From NCBI GenBank assembly GCA_963070105.1, contig OY718806.1, positions 5,043,865-5,107,864 on the forward strand: DNA of 64,000 nucleotides, given 5' to 3'. Below, piece by piece: positions 26,581-37,377 of the stretch. Position 1 is the stretch's first letter, and each line of letters opens with the position of its first letter. This DNA comes from Litomosoides sigmodontis. Its lineage: Eukaryota; Nematoda; Chromadorea; Rhabditida; Onchocercidae. A program made the translations under genes and the position numbers. Under the pieces are notes generated by a model. The model was given only the letters and a program-made list of their open reading frames with translations. It made no database searches and had not been told where the DNA came from.

Positions 26581-29500
26581 ATGAGCTCCTCAGTAACGAT
26601 CGTTGCCTCCTCTGTGCATCCAAGCATTTTTGGACATTCGCTCACTCGTCCGATCATGGATTGCTCCTTGTGGCCTCGGTACGCCGCAACAGCTGCTTAC
26701 AATCCGGCTGGAAGCACTGTACAATGTTCAACTTCTGGTGCCGCAAGTGCTGCTGCTGCCGCCGCCGCCGCCGCTGCCGCTCTCTATACTCAGCCATTTA
26801 CCAGTAATGACCCTCTCGTATTGTAGTCTACTTTTAAGCATATATATCCTGAATAACTAACTGTTTTTCTCGGCTTATATCCTGAACCAACTACGTTAGT
26901 GAATGTCCTAAACAGCACCAACCCTTCAGTAAGCTTATCATTGTAAACATCGGTAATAGTAATAAGCTACTGCGATACTTCCCTCGGAGGCATTTGTTGT
27001 GCGCATAGACTACCAAACAAACAACTTGCTGCAAACTTGTAATTTAAATTCCCTCATTCAGCAGGACAAATTACGAAAATTCTAGAATAAACCATCGTTT
27101 CTGATATCAGGTCACACAGGCGTTAATCAGCTCGGCGGGGTTTTCGTGAATGGACGTCCATTACCGGATCATATCCGGAATCGCATAGTTGAATTAGCAC
27201 ATCAAGGTGTTCGTCCCTGTGACATCTCACGGCAATTACGGGTATCACACGGATGTGTGTCGAAGATACTTGGTCGTTACTACGAGACCGGATCCATTCG
27301 ACCAGGTCTTTCCTCCTTTTTCGTACGAAAATTTAACTAACGTATTGCAATACTAACTCAAACCCCTTTTCTCGGGCTTTATTTTATATTTTTTTCATAA
27401 TAAATGGATATAAAAATATCAAGCTCTCAGTTTGATCCAATATTAAGTAAACTAGATAGTCTCGGCAAGCTTATTCTTTTCCACTAAATCTCAATTTCAC
27501 CTCTTATTAATTGCTGAAGCTGGCATCACATAATGACGCCAAAGTTTAATATATCCGTACTTGCACTTTTTTTTCGAATCTGGACTTGTTGCTAGTTACT
27601 GATTTTTTTCAATATGCTCGGATTGCTTTTGAAAGGTGCTATATCATGGATCTTTAAAGGCTTCGTATTTTTGTCCGAAAGTTTTAGGTGTTATTGGTGG
27701 GTCAAAGCCAAAAGTGGCTACGCCAAAGGTTGTTCAAACAATTGCTGCTTATAAAAGGGCTAATCCAACAATGTTTGCCTGGGAAATTCGTGAAAAATTG
27801 TTGGAGGTGATTATGATTTGATTTCTTTATTCGCTTTTCAGGTTTCATTTTCTTCCTATTCTCTGAATAGCTCGTACTTGTCAACAGTCACTCACTTTCG
27901 TCGCTGCTCTGTGTTTCTCAATAAAGCGAGAAAATAAATTCATATTACCAGTCATCAAATCCGTTAAATACTATTGATACTTTTAATTTTTTTCCATTTA
28001 AACTACTCGTACGTGTTTTGCAACAACGGAAGCAAAAAAGTGCAATTATAACAATGCAGCACAGCACAAGCATGATAAAAATGTTCAGTTCGAAATTCAC
28101 ACAAAAGCAGAAGTCATCAGCATTATCATCAAAAATTATTTAAGTCAGCGGTATAAACTTGAGATGCTTTATTTCTTCCATGGAATTTTTTGATTTGTGT
28201 TTTAAACTTCTTGCGATATCAATTTTTTATATTTCAATAATTTGATGGAGCAGAATGCTCTTTAAAGTCAAATTTCGATAGCCCTAACTACGCTTATGAA
28301 TTCAAATACATTTTTATATCGGAATGCGTTGTTTTGTTCAAATAATTACAAATTAGATATTCCCAAAATATTTTTTCAACTGAAATGAATTCAGACTTCA
28401 AAAACAAATCGGAACCAACGACGTTTATTGTCCTCTGAACCCTTGAAAGTAATGTTGTTGCTTCTTGAGTCATAAAGGTGGAGGGAGACTCACAAATAAT
28501 TTGAAAGAAGGCGGTATGAAATCCATTCTAATTCACTATGAATAGATTCAGGAACGAGTGTGTGATGCAGAAAATGTGCCAAGCGTATCTTCAATTAATC
28601 GGATCGTCCGAAACAAATCATCCATGGATCGCTTATCAGAAAGAACTCTTCAGCAAACGGCTTTTTTAACACCGACAACACCTTACTCTATCAACGAGCT
28701 TCTAGGTTTCGAACAACCCTCCAAAGTCTGTTTTCCAGAATTTCCCACTTTATTTCGCTAATAATATAGTTGTGAATCTCTATGATATGATTAATTGTGG
28801 ATGAGCTTTATTAGAACAAAAAACACTACAATATAATTTTTGAAATTATAAATGGAAAACAACTCCTCCCAGAGAGGAAGTTCATTTTGTTCGAGTTTAA
28901 AAATACCCTCACTTCCTTCTCTTCTTTGCTGTTAATAAATGTCATTGTCCCTGTATGGTCAACAGTCAGTGCAACGTATGCGTCTTCAGCTTCATCCCTG
29001 ATCTGATTGCAAATTAAATTGTTTCAAGAGTAGCATGGACAATTCCCAAATAACGCAGCAGTTGACGACAAATTTTAAAACGGCGGCTAAAAACGCATTC
29101 TCTTCACGACTTCACGTTTCTCTAGGTGACCACTTATTACACATTTATTGCAAATATTTGAAATGTGAAGCAAAGCTGTAAAATGCCTTCAATCATCAAA
29201 GATTTAATAATATAAGCAGAATGATTGTTACTTTCGATTATCTGTTGAAAATTGAGATAAGTGATGTCTATTTTACAAATTAATTAGCTACTTAAACTTA
29301 GGTAGTGCTAATCAAACATGTATTGCTTTAAAAAAGCAGAGTAATATTCGATTAACATATTATGTTCTAACAATTACACCTGTCTGCAATTTGTTGATTC
29401 AGAGTTATCTATAATCATAAATATAAAAGGAAGTTTTCTTACTGTAATCAATTTTTATAGAAAAAGGTTGGGACGGAACAGGTCATACAGTAATCGCATC

Positions 29501-30511
29501 ATCAAATGCAAATTCTCAAATATATTTTGGTAAGTGTCAGTCGTTTTGTCACTTGTCGCGATCATTACGGCTGTGCCATTTATAAAGGAAATTCATGTAA
29601 TAAAAGTTGAATTTTAACATTATTTGAAGGGCTTTGTCGCGGAAGAATTTTCAACTCTATATTTGAAAATTGGAATTTAAATTATAAAAAACTTTAATAA
29701 TAGGGATCAAAATGAGTAATAAGAAATATTTGATGAAACTAATATGTGCCAATTAGGATGGTTCGTTTTATTTAGACAAATTAGTTATCCTTTGACTGCA
29801 TATTCATCTATGTAAATTAAAAAAGCACCTTATCCAACCTGAAACATGCTGCTTACAGAAGTATGACATAAAACCGAGGCTGATAGAATCAACCATACAG
29901 CATTGATAACAATTTCACGTTTGATCTCCTCAAAATTCTACGAATCCATACGTAACTCTGAGAAAGAGTTATAGTTGGCTCGTAGTTGATTAGTTACTCT
30001 GTTTCAACAAATCTATTTATATGCTGTAAACTTTGAGGGAATCAGCCAAAAGTGTATATCCTATTCTTATCACATCTTAGACTTATTGGAATTTTAATTC
30101 ACATTGGAATTTTAATTTTAATTCAATGGCACTCACTAACAACAAAAACAAAATGCTCGTAATTTATTCAGTTGGAACTGTCAACATCAACAAATTTTTT
30201 TCTGATTAATCATTTTGACGAATCAGTGTTACATTTAACAGTCGTATTGGACATGCCATGATATGGTTTTCCTGATATGAAACAGTGAATTTATTGAAAT
30301 CATTGAAATCGTATTTTAAGACGGGTTTCTTGGCGATCGTTGGACAAATTCGACACAAGATCCTGAATGTGTGCCACAAAGCGGTATTAACCTTAATACA
30401 AACCAGGACAGTGACCGAAGTAATGTTAGCAACAGCATGCCATCGACCGCACCAACGCGGACATCTTACTATGTGTTATATTCATCCACAAATGCAACTG
30501 GTTCGTATTGA
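26581..30511 (+). CDS. Pax2/5/8 paired-domain transcription factor (egl-38/pax-2 type)
   Basis: A DNA-binding developmental regulator. Exons: 26581-26803, 27111-27305, 27688-27806, 28552-28705, 29461-29529 and 30321-30511, giving 316 aa. An N-terminal region with an alanine run (residues 56-67 or so) precedes the paired domain, which starts [17 protein letters not shown]. The domain includes the PAI helix-turn-helix ([17 protein letters not shown]), the linker [18 protein letters not shown] and the RED half ([20 protein letters not shown], then [16 protein letters not shown]). A Pax2/5/8-type octapeptide, YSINELL(G/E), follows. No homeodomain remnant is seen. The tail ([13 protein letters not shown], then [15 protein letters not shown], ending NATGSY) joins in phase. 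Exon 4 could instead read through to a TAA at 28759-28761, giving a short form. In C. elegans the two relatives are EGL-38 and PAX-2; I cannot say which this is. Confidence 0.9.
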
Positions 30512-31064
30512 TTGATTGCTTTACAGAGTTTATATCGATCTGTCACATCCCTCTCCTACTAGATGACGTTGTGTCCATCTCTTTCATTATATTGATTTCG
30601 TGGAAATAAATGCTATAAATTGTAGCAACTATTTCCCGCATATCCATTAGTCGGGATTATTACATCTCTGTTAACAAGCCGAATCTAATTTTAGCCTTTA
30701 CAGCGAGCACTATTCAATGTTCTTGAAAACTTCACATCATGAAGTTGGAAGTAAGGAATGGAAAGGACAAAGACAAGAAGTTCAGATAATTTCTAAAATG
30801 AGATGATGTAGGATGACGATGATGCATCGTATAAATTGTACGAGGGTTAGCTGCTTCACCTGATTCAGAATGGAACAAAAAGGACGGATATCCATCGGGG
30901 ATTGAAACTCATTTATTGAAAGCACACTCCACATAACAACATTAGCGCCTTCCTTCTTCGCTCATCCTTTCCACCGTTGAAATCTCTTCCTCCAACGGTG
31001 GGAGCAGCCGTAAAGTGCTTTCGACTCATTTCCGAAAGCATTTTCTGCTGCTCGCTTCACCCAC

Positions 31065-31089
31065 CCACCTACCTACCTACCTACCTACC
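31065..31089. repeat. (CCTA)n simple repeat
   Basis: A pyrimidine-rich tract of CCTA units after one or two CCCA units. Confidence 0.9.
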
Positions 31090-31576
31090 GTTCTTCCTTC
31101 CCTGACTACGTTGTTTTCTTTCTCAATTACTTAAGCTGAGATTGCAGCACAAAGCACCACATTTGATAACTCTTTCACGAAACATCAATGCTCAGTCACA
31201 CCACGCAGGATGGTAATTGACGGGTGAAAAGAAGCGCAACTTGTTTAGCTGTCCAATAACGAGGAGCTCCTAAACGGCAAATTTAGACGACACACGGAAA
31301 AGATTTGCCTGCCTAGGTACATTGTACAGGAAATGAATAAATGAGGAAAAGACATCGCTTATTGTATACCATACCGATGTATCGGTCTGTTTATGTTTTT
31401 CTATAAATCTGCTTCTGTTTTCACCTGCCTCTTTTTGCACTCGGAGTTACCTTGAGCCATGCAAAAAATGGTGCCATTCGTCCTCGATGGCCCGTTGCCT
31501 AAAAACTGTTAACATTTCACGCATCCATGCTCAATTTCAATTTCAATTTTTTCTTCAACAATATTTTGGAGCAAAC

Positions 31577-31604
31577 AGAGAGAGAGGGAGAGAGAAAGAG
31601 AGAG
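31577..31604. repeat. GA-rich simple repeat
   Basis: An imperfect (GA)n tract with GGG and AAA interruptions. GAGA-type tracts can bind chromatin factors, but there is no direct evidence for that here. Confidence 0.85.
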
Positions 31605-32932
31605 CAATATGTTAGCATTGGCTTAAAAAAATCATGTATTATTTGATATTGTAACATGAAGAGAAGGAATGCAGAAACCTCATTAGTTAGTTCCTTCTTG
31701 CCATTTCTTATTAATCCTTCTCACTTTTTATATCATTGACACTATGTTATTTATACTTCAAGGGCAGTTGTTATGATTACTTCAATCGCCGCTTCCCTAT
31801 TTCTGATGAAACTGTAAATTTAAAAGGAAGTATGAAAAAAAAAATTGTTAATTAAAAAATTCCTTTTGCTATTTGAATGAGAAGTGAGTTAAGGATGTGC
31901 AAACCATTTAATAGGCAGCAAAGAAGACATTAATCGGCACAAGAAGCGCACCAATTTTTAACTCTCATTGATACTTCCCCACTCATCAGTTGCGATATTG
32001 AAAGACGGAATTAATTTGAAAGGCTTATCTATCATTCCTTAGTAAACGACGAAAGACTTCAATCCGCTATTACAGCTTTGGATCGTTTTTTCTCCTAGAC
32101 CTTTCCGTTTCCACTTTTCTTTCAATTGCCATTTCACAATGTTTACGTTGATCACCCGGAAATCACACTCATTCCAGCTGCTTTAACAAGCTCACTGATG
32201 CAGTCAGTGTCTGATTGCTTGAGGACGATTGAAGAAGCATTTTTGTGGCCATCTCTAGAACTACAGCTGCAGGGAACCGATGCGCTTGTAGCTTTTGACT
32301 ATTGAACAGTGTTTAACTAAAAGTGGGCGGAAAGCGGGAAGAAAGGGAAATGGTTGTTGGGTCACAGCTGTAGTATGCCCAGGTAAGGTCACCGACTTTT
32401 GCCGGAAGTGTTTGGTTGTCGGCATCTAGCTGTTAACAGATCAATGACGTTCAGCAGACTAGTTGGATGACGATGAGAGGTAGTCGAAAGTAAACAGTGC
32501 CACACTGGGGGGATAAATGGGACACTGAAGGGATTTGTCGGCAGTCAGAGGATTGTCGAGAGCGATGAATTTTAGTCATTGACTGTCTGTTTTGTTCAAT
32601 TCACGAACTTTTCACATTATCCAGCCATAAATTGCTTTTCTATTATTCGCCACTCGCAGCTTGCCGAATTGTCGAGGAAGTTTAGGGAGGTGAATGGAAT
32701 TAGCTACATCATTGCACACGTATACATCGTCATATTTCAAATGAATAAATTGGAAGTCACCAAACAATCTTTTTGCTTTAAATGATGTACATTTAGCCAA
32801 TTACTTTCGCAACACAATATTACAATGATCAGTGTACTGCATTTTGCACCGACATAAAATATGTTCTGAAGTTCTGACATTCCAAAAACTTCACTTTCAA
32901 CGAATTAAAAAAATGTGTTGAAAACACAACTT

Positions 32933-33141
32933 GCGAATATATTTCCAAGAATTGTTCAAAGGGAATCTGACCGTGCTAGAGAACAATATACTGCAATTTG
33001 TTGTTCAGTGGGCGAGTCTGAAGTACTGGCACTATACAGCAAGGACTAGAGAAGAAAGTAGTTAAGTAATCCGGGTTCAGATGCGAATATATTTCCAAGA
33101 ATTGTTCAAAGAGAATCTGACCGTGCTAGAGAACAATATAC
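32933..33141. repeat. 59-bp direct duplication, offset 150 bp
   Basis: GCGAATATATTTCCAAG continuing to GAACAATATAC at 32933-32991 is repeated at 33083-33141 with a single G/A change. The copies are separated by 91 bp of unrelated sequence. Confidence 0.9.
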
Positions 33142-34246
33142 AAAATTAAACGTGAAAAGTTGTATAAACCCGAGAGCTAAGCAGCATCAATTCCAGTATA
33201 CTTTCTCGTAGGACAATTATTTTCTTAACAATGACTACAGCTATATTTTGAATTTGATTGCTGAATAAAAAACTACCAACTGACCCACGACATAAATCTG
33301 ATATTCTCTGGTCCAGCCATATCTGTAGTTGCAGTCTTTTAGCCTTGAAAAAACATTATTATGAAAACAGAAACATAATAATTTACCTTGCATTCTAGCA
33401 TCAAAATCAATTAGGAATCAATTTCTCCGTAAAAAACTCTGTAATCGGCTAATCCTGTCAACATTATCTGATTTTTGTTAATTCATTTCGATGCAGGCAA
33501 TGTTGTGAAAAAGAAAACTAACTGTTGTAAGAATATGTCCATAAGCCAGAGGTAATTCAAATTATTTTGAATTTTTCACAGAGCGTCCCAAATCTTTTTA
33601 GAATGCATAAAACGCGTAGAATTTTATGACTAGAGCAGTAGAAATTTAAATCTAAGAATGGTCTTCAAATCCGGCCTTATCAATTTCAATTTCATTTTTA
33701 GCATTTAATATGAAAGAACTAAATAGCACAATCGGATGACTAACGATAAAAATAATTTGGTTTCAAAAAGGTATTGCCTTGAAACTAAGTCATTCCTTTT
33801 TCAAAAAAAAAGAAAGTACCATCAATTTTTTATAAAAGCGAGGCGATCTTTTTTATGGTGATCCAAGCACTGTAGCAACCTGAGATTGTTCATGCTACCG
33901 CGGCCGCGATAAGATTCGACTAGCAGCTGCTTGATACAAGTTTTTTAAGATAGGGGAATGGGAGGCATGGGCGGTTGGAATGGATAGATGGAAGTCTTGA
34001 GTCTGTTGTGGGAATGGAGATTAAATTATTTATGCTGGTAACTCCTATTTCATACTTCTAGATTACCGTATAAGGTTAGAACGGATGAATGATTCATTTT
34101 ACTAATGAAACATGAAATACATCTAGTAACTTTTTCCGACACAGTTTTCATCACTTCCTCGAAGACGTTCTTGATGAACAGTTTAGTTTTTTGTCGAAAT
34201 GTTAGAACACTGGTTTCATTAATATATGAATGTTTTGCTTGGTTGA

Positions 34247-36908
34247 ATGGGAAAGCGACGTAATAAAAACAAAGCCGATCGAGAAGATTTCGCTATTTTT
34301 TCATCTGTTTCACACAAAACTGGTACCTTTTTTGTTCCTTAAAATAATATTCGCGCAAACTCTTAGTTTTGTTTTAGTCTTTGGCTGCAAAGGAAATCAA
34401 ATCGTTCGAAACTTAAGAGAGTTATGCGGGAGAAAAATCATTTTTCTTCCGATGAAGTTCATATAAATAAGGCTGTATTTAAGATGACGAACACAGTGAA
34501 TATGACCTTGTACTCTTTTTATTCGATTAATAAATTATGATTGATATATAAAATATAAACATCAGATCTACGGTATTCAGTGTGCTTTCAGTGGCAGAAG
34601 TGGACAGTGATGACAGTGATGATGCATCCTGCATTACGTATTCGACATTAGATTATGATACACGCAGCATCACTGGTAAGTTTGTAGAAGTTTATGTTGA
34701 ATGAAAGAATAACTATCTTGAATTTTACGTTTATATCAGTGACAGAAAATGTATAAATTTAGGGTTATTTCCGATTAAAGTCTGTGTTTTAATGAGTAGG
34801 ATAGAATTCTTTATGAACAACTAAAGTCATCTCAGATATTTCAGATGAGGAGGGTTTGACTGACACAGCAACTCCTTCCGATCAGCTGGATGGTTTTCTT
34901 GATAGGGCTACCAACAAAAAGTAAGGCAAATCGGTGGAGTTTTACACACTGAGTGAAATATGCAGTTAACACTTCTCAAAGATCAGAATATGCTTAATAG
35001 AATAATTCAATCTTTTGTTAAGGATTACCAGTATAACTAATATTTTTTTAAATATTTTTTTAATATTTCAGCATACTCATTCGTTTGGATGCACTGGGTC
35101 ACATCAAAACCTTATTAACTAAACGATATATAGCCCTCGATAAATGGACTTTTACCCTAATAGATATTACTGATAAAGCACTACGAAAAACCGATGAGGA
35201 AGCAAGAGTCGCTGCTTCTCTATCTGTTTTGATCTCAGTTCAGTTGGGTTAGCCTTATGAAATTCAATTCCGAATGGACATATTCAATTGTAGCTAGGGT
35301 CTTTGTGGAGGGCAAGTTTCAAAAACGATGATACCAGGCTTATAAAAGAAATGCAGTCCTGAAATTAGTGAGTACCTCTCTTTACAAGTGTAATGGATGG
35401 TGGAACATAAGGAAGATCTTGTTATTTCCTTATCTTTTCCATTAATCTGTAGGAGAAAAGATTGCCAACGAAATGGAAGCGGTTGTTAGTTTTTTGTGCC
35501 AAGTATGCACAGATCCAGCTCGAAACATTCAGTTGCGTAGCCAGTGTGCGCTTTCTGCAGCTCTTTGCGCTCTTCTATGTTTCGAACAGCCAGCTTCTAT
35601 TCTTGCATCCATTGCTACACTGCGGCGTATTTGGTTTACTACGAAATCAAATGCTTCTTCTGTAAAGCTGTTTTGTGCAGCTTTGTCAGGGTGGTCTCTA
35701 TTAATTCATCAAGTAAGAATAAAGTGTTCGAAGATAAAGGGAGCTATACATTAATTTATTCATTGATGGTTGTCAAAAGCTTCTGTCTTAATTTAGTTGG
35801 CCAGTTGTGGGCCATTAGATTTACAATTTACCCACATTGCTTGTTCTTAATACTTCATCAAATCAACATGCTTTCACTACATAATTTTCAGGGAGGACCA
35901 GAAGCGTTGAGACTTGCATTACTAGATGAACCCAAGTTGTCTACGTTTCTCGATAGCACACAGGTTAGTGAGTACTATCTGATGATTGTTTTCACATTTT
36001 ACTAAGGAATTCGAGTTTAAATGGAGCCAACTTGTCGTATTAATTAAAGCTGGAAATGAGACTGAGTGCGGGTAAAGCTTTGGCAGTTTTGTATGAAGCC
36101 GCCGTAATGGCATTTGGTGATAAATATCGATTTCCCAATCAGCAGCATCTTGTGGACATCTTTGCGAATTTGACAACTGACTCACTGAAATCTCGAGCCA
36201 AAAGAGACCGAAAAATACAGAAGCTCATGTTTAGGCAGATGTATGCATTCATAAAGGTAACGTTTCTTAATCTTACACTGTTTTGAAGAGCTCTGTACTG
36301 TAATACTATTAAAGAAAGCCTGCTAGAAATTATGACTCCCATTATTTCTTATGATATCATTAAACGTCATGTACAGAACTAAACATTTAGCTTTTTATAA
36401 TTGGGTGTTGAATTAATATGATGTATTATGTGATGCATGTTAACAAACTCCTCACTAGATTTTGGTTTAATACTTACAATAGAAAATAATATTCATGGAA
36501 CGTTCGGGAAAGAATGGAAATGATTTTTTGTAAGCTGGATTTGTTTCAGACACAAGAAGCACCAGTGTTTGATGTAAGATTTAGTGATGAAACATTGAGT
36601 ATAAAATCTTGTCGAAAAAAACTCCTGTACGAACTTATATGTGGCGTTTTACATGGAAGCATAAATTCCCATCTCAAAATGAATCCGATTTTAAGAGAGC
36701 AGTTTGATTTAGGACCGACGATTGAGGTATTTCCAGCGAAAATGGAAAAACTGCAACGGGTAATTCTACATTTTGTTGAGTGTGTTCCTTTTTGGGGTAC
36801 AATGAAATCGCATTTTTTTTTGTTTAGGTTGCTATACAAAATGCAATCAACAGAACAAGGGATTTGCAGCGGTTAAAGCAAAGGGACAAACGCACCGTGT
36901 GCTTTTAG
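34247..36908 (+). CDS. Interferon-related developmental regulator (IFRD1/IFRD2 family)
   Basis: Members of this HEAT/ARM-like family act as transcriptional co-regulators, and IFRD2 has been found to bind idle ribosomes. Exons: 34247-34322, 34592-34675, 34845-34920, 35072-35247, 35453-35712, 35892-35963, 36050-36256, 36550-36759 and 36828-36908, giving 413 aa (human IFRD1 is 451) with every phase consistent. A basic start (MGKRRNKNKADRED) leads to an acidic Ser/Asp stretch. Helical repeats follow: EEARVAASLSVLISVQLG matches human QRAAAALASVLCIQLG, and MRLSAGKALAVLYEAA matches MRIAAGESLALLFELA. The conserved C-terminal block has REQFDLGPTIEV, and the protein ends LKQRDKRTVCF. Exon 1 is the least certain: its donor (ACTG|GTACCT) was chosen by phase. 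A polyadenylation hexamer lies at 36976-36981. It is convergent with the tRNA thiolase gene. Confidence 0.9.
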
Positions 36909-37377
36909 TTGTTAAGAAGCTGTGCCTTAAGTTATTTTATTTCAAATTTCATATTGTTAGCATAGCTGGGAACAGAATAAATTTAAAAACAAAATTCATT
37001 CTCTGTCTCGCAAGCACATTTTCTTTCGAGGCCTGTGCATGTCCTCTTCATCACTTTCTGAAAATTACGGTTTATTTTCAAAGAAACTACCGTTTTACAG
37101 AAAAACATGCATATACAGTGCATATGTCAGATATGAATGGAATATCAGTGCTTCAAATATTATCGTAAAGCTGCTTACAAGTTTCTCTAGGCGTGATTTT
37201 TTATTCAGGAGACACTCACTAACAGATTAAAGAAAACTCATGTGAACTCCCTTTACAAAGTTCAAGGTTTACTAACTAAGCTAGAATTAGAAGACAGATA
37301 AGCAATAAAAATATTTCGATACACAACTACCGCACCACAAACTTCAGCAGAATGTTTTTGTTTATTGTGGTACTTGA
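36909..37377. other. Convergent 3' intergenic region
   Basis: Lies between the stops of the IFRD gene (plus) and the CTU1 gene (minus). AATAAA hexamers on the plus strand occur at 36976-36981 and 37304-37309. Short frames inside show no resemblance to known proteins. Confidence 0.55.

Larger units (their letters stand above)
30512..34246. other. Large gene-free region between Pax and IFRD
   Basis: About 3.7 kb with no convincing exon. It holds a CCTA/CCCA tract at 31065-31089, a GA-rich tract at 31577-31604 and a 59-bp direct duplication at 32933-32991 and 33083-33141. It probably contains the Pax 3' UTR and the IFRD promoter. The short open frames here lack family resemblance. Confidence 0.45.

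Noticed and set aside
26362..26623. Minus-strand open frames overlapping the Pax start
   Set aside because: Antisense to the Pax first exon, with low-complexity composition and no family resemblance.
33896..33910. CCGCGGCCGCG, a GC island in AT-rich DNA
   Set aside because: Only about a dozen bases long, with no gene start or repeat next to it; probably chance.
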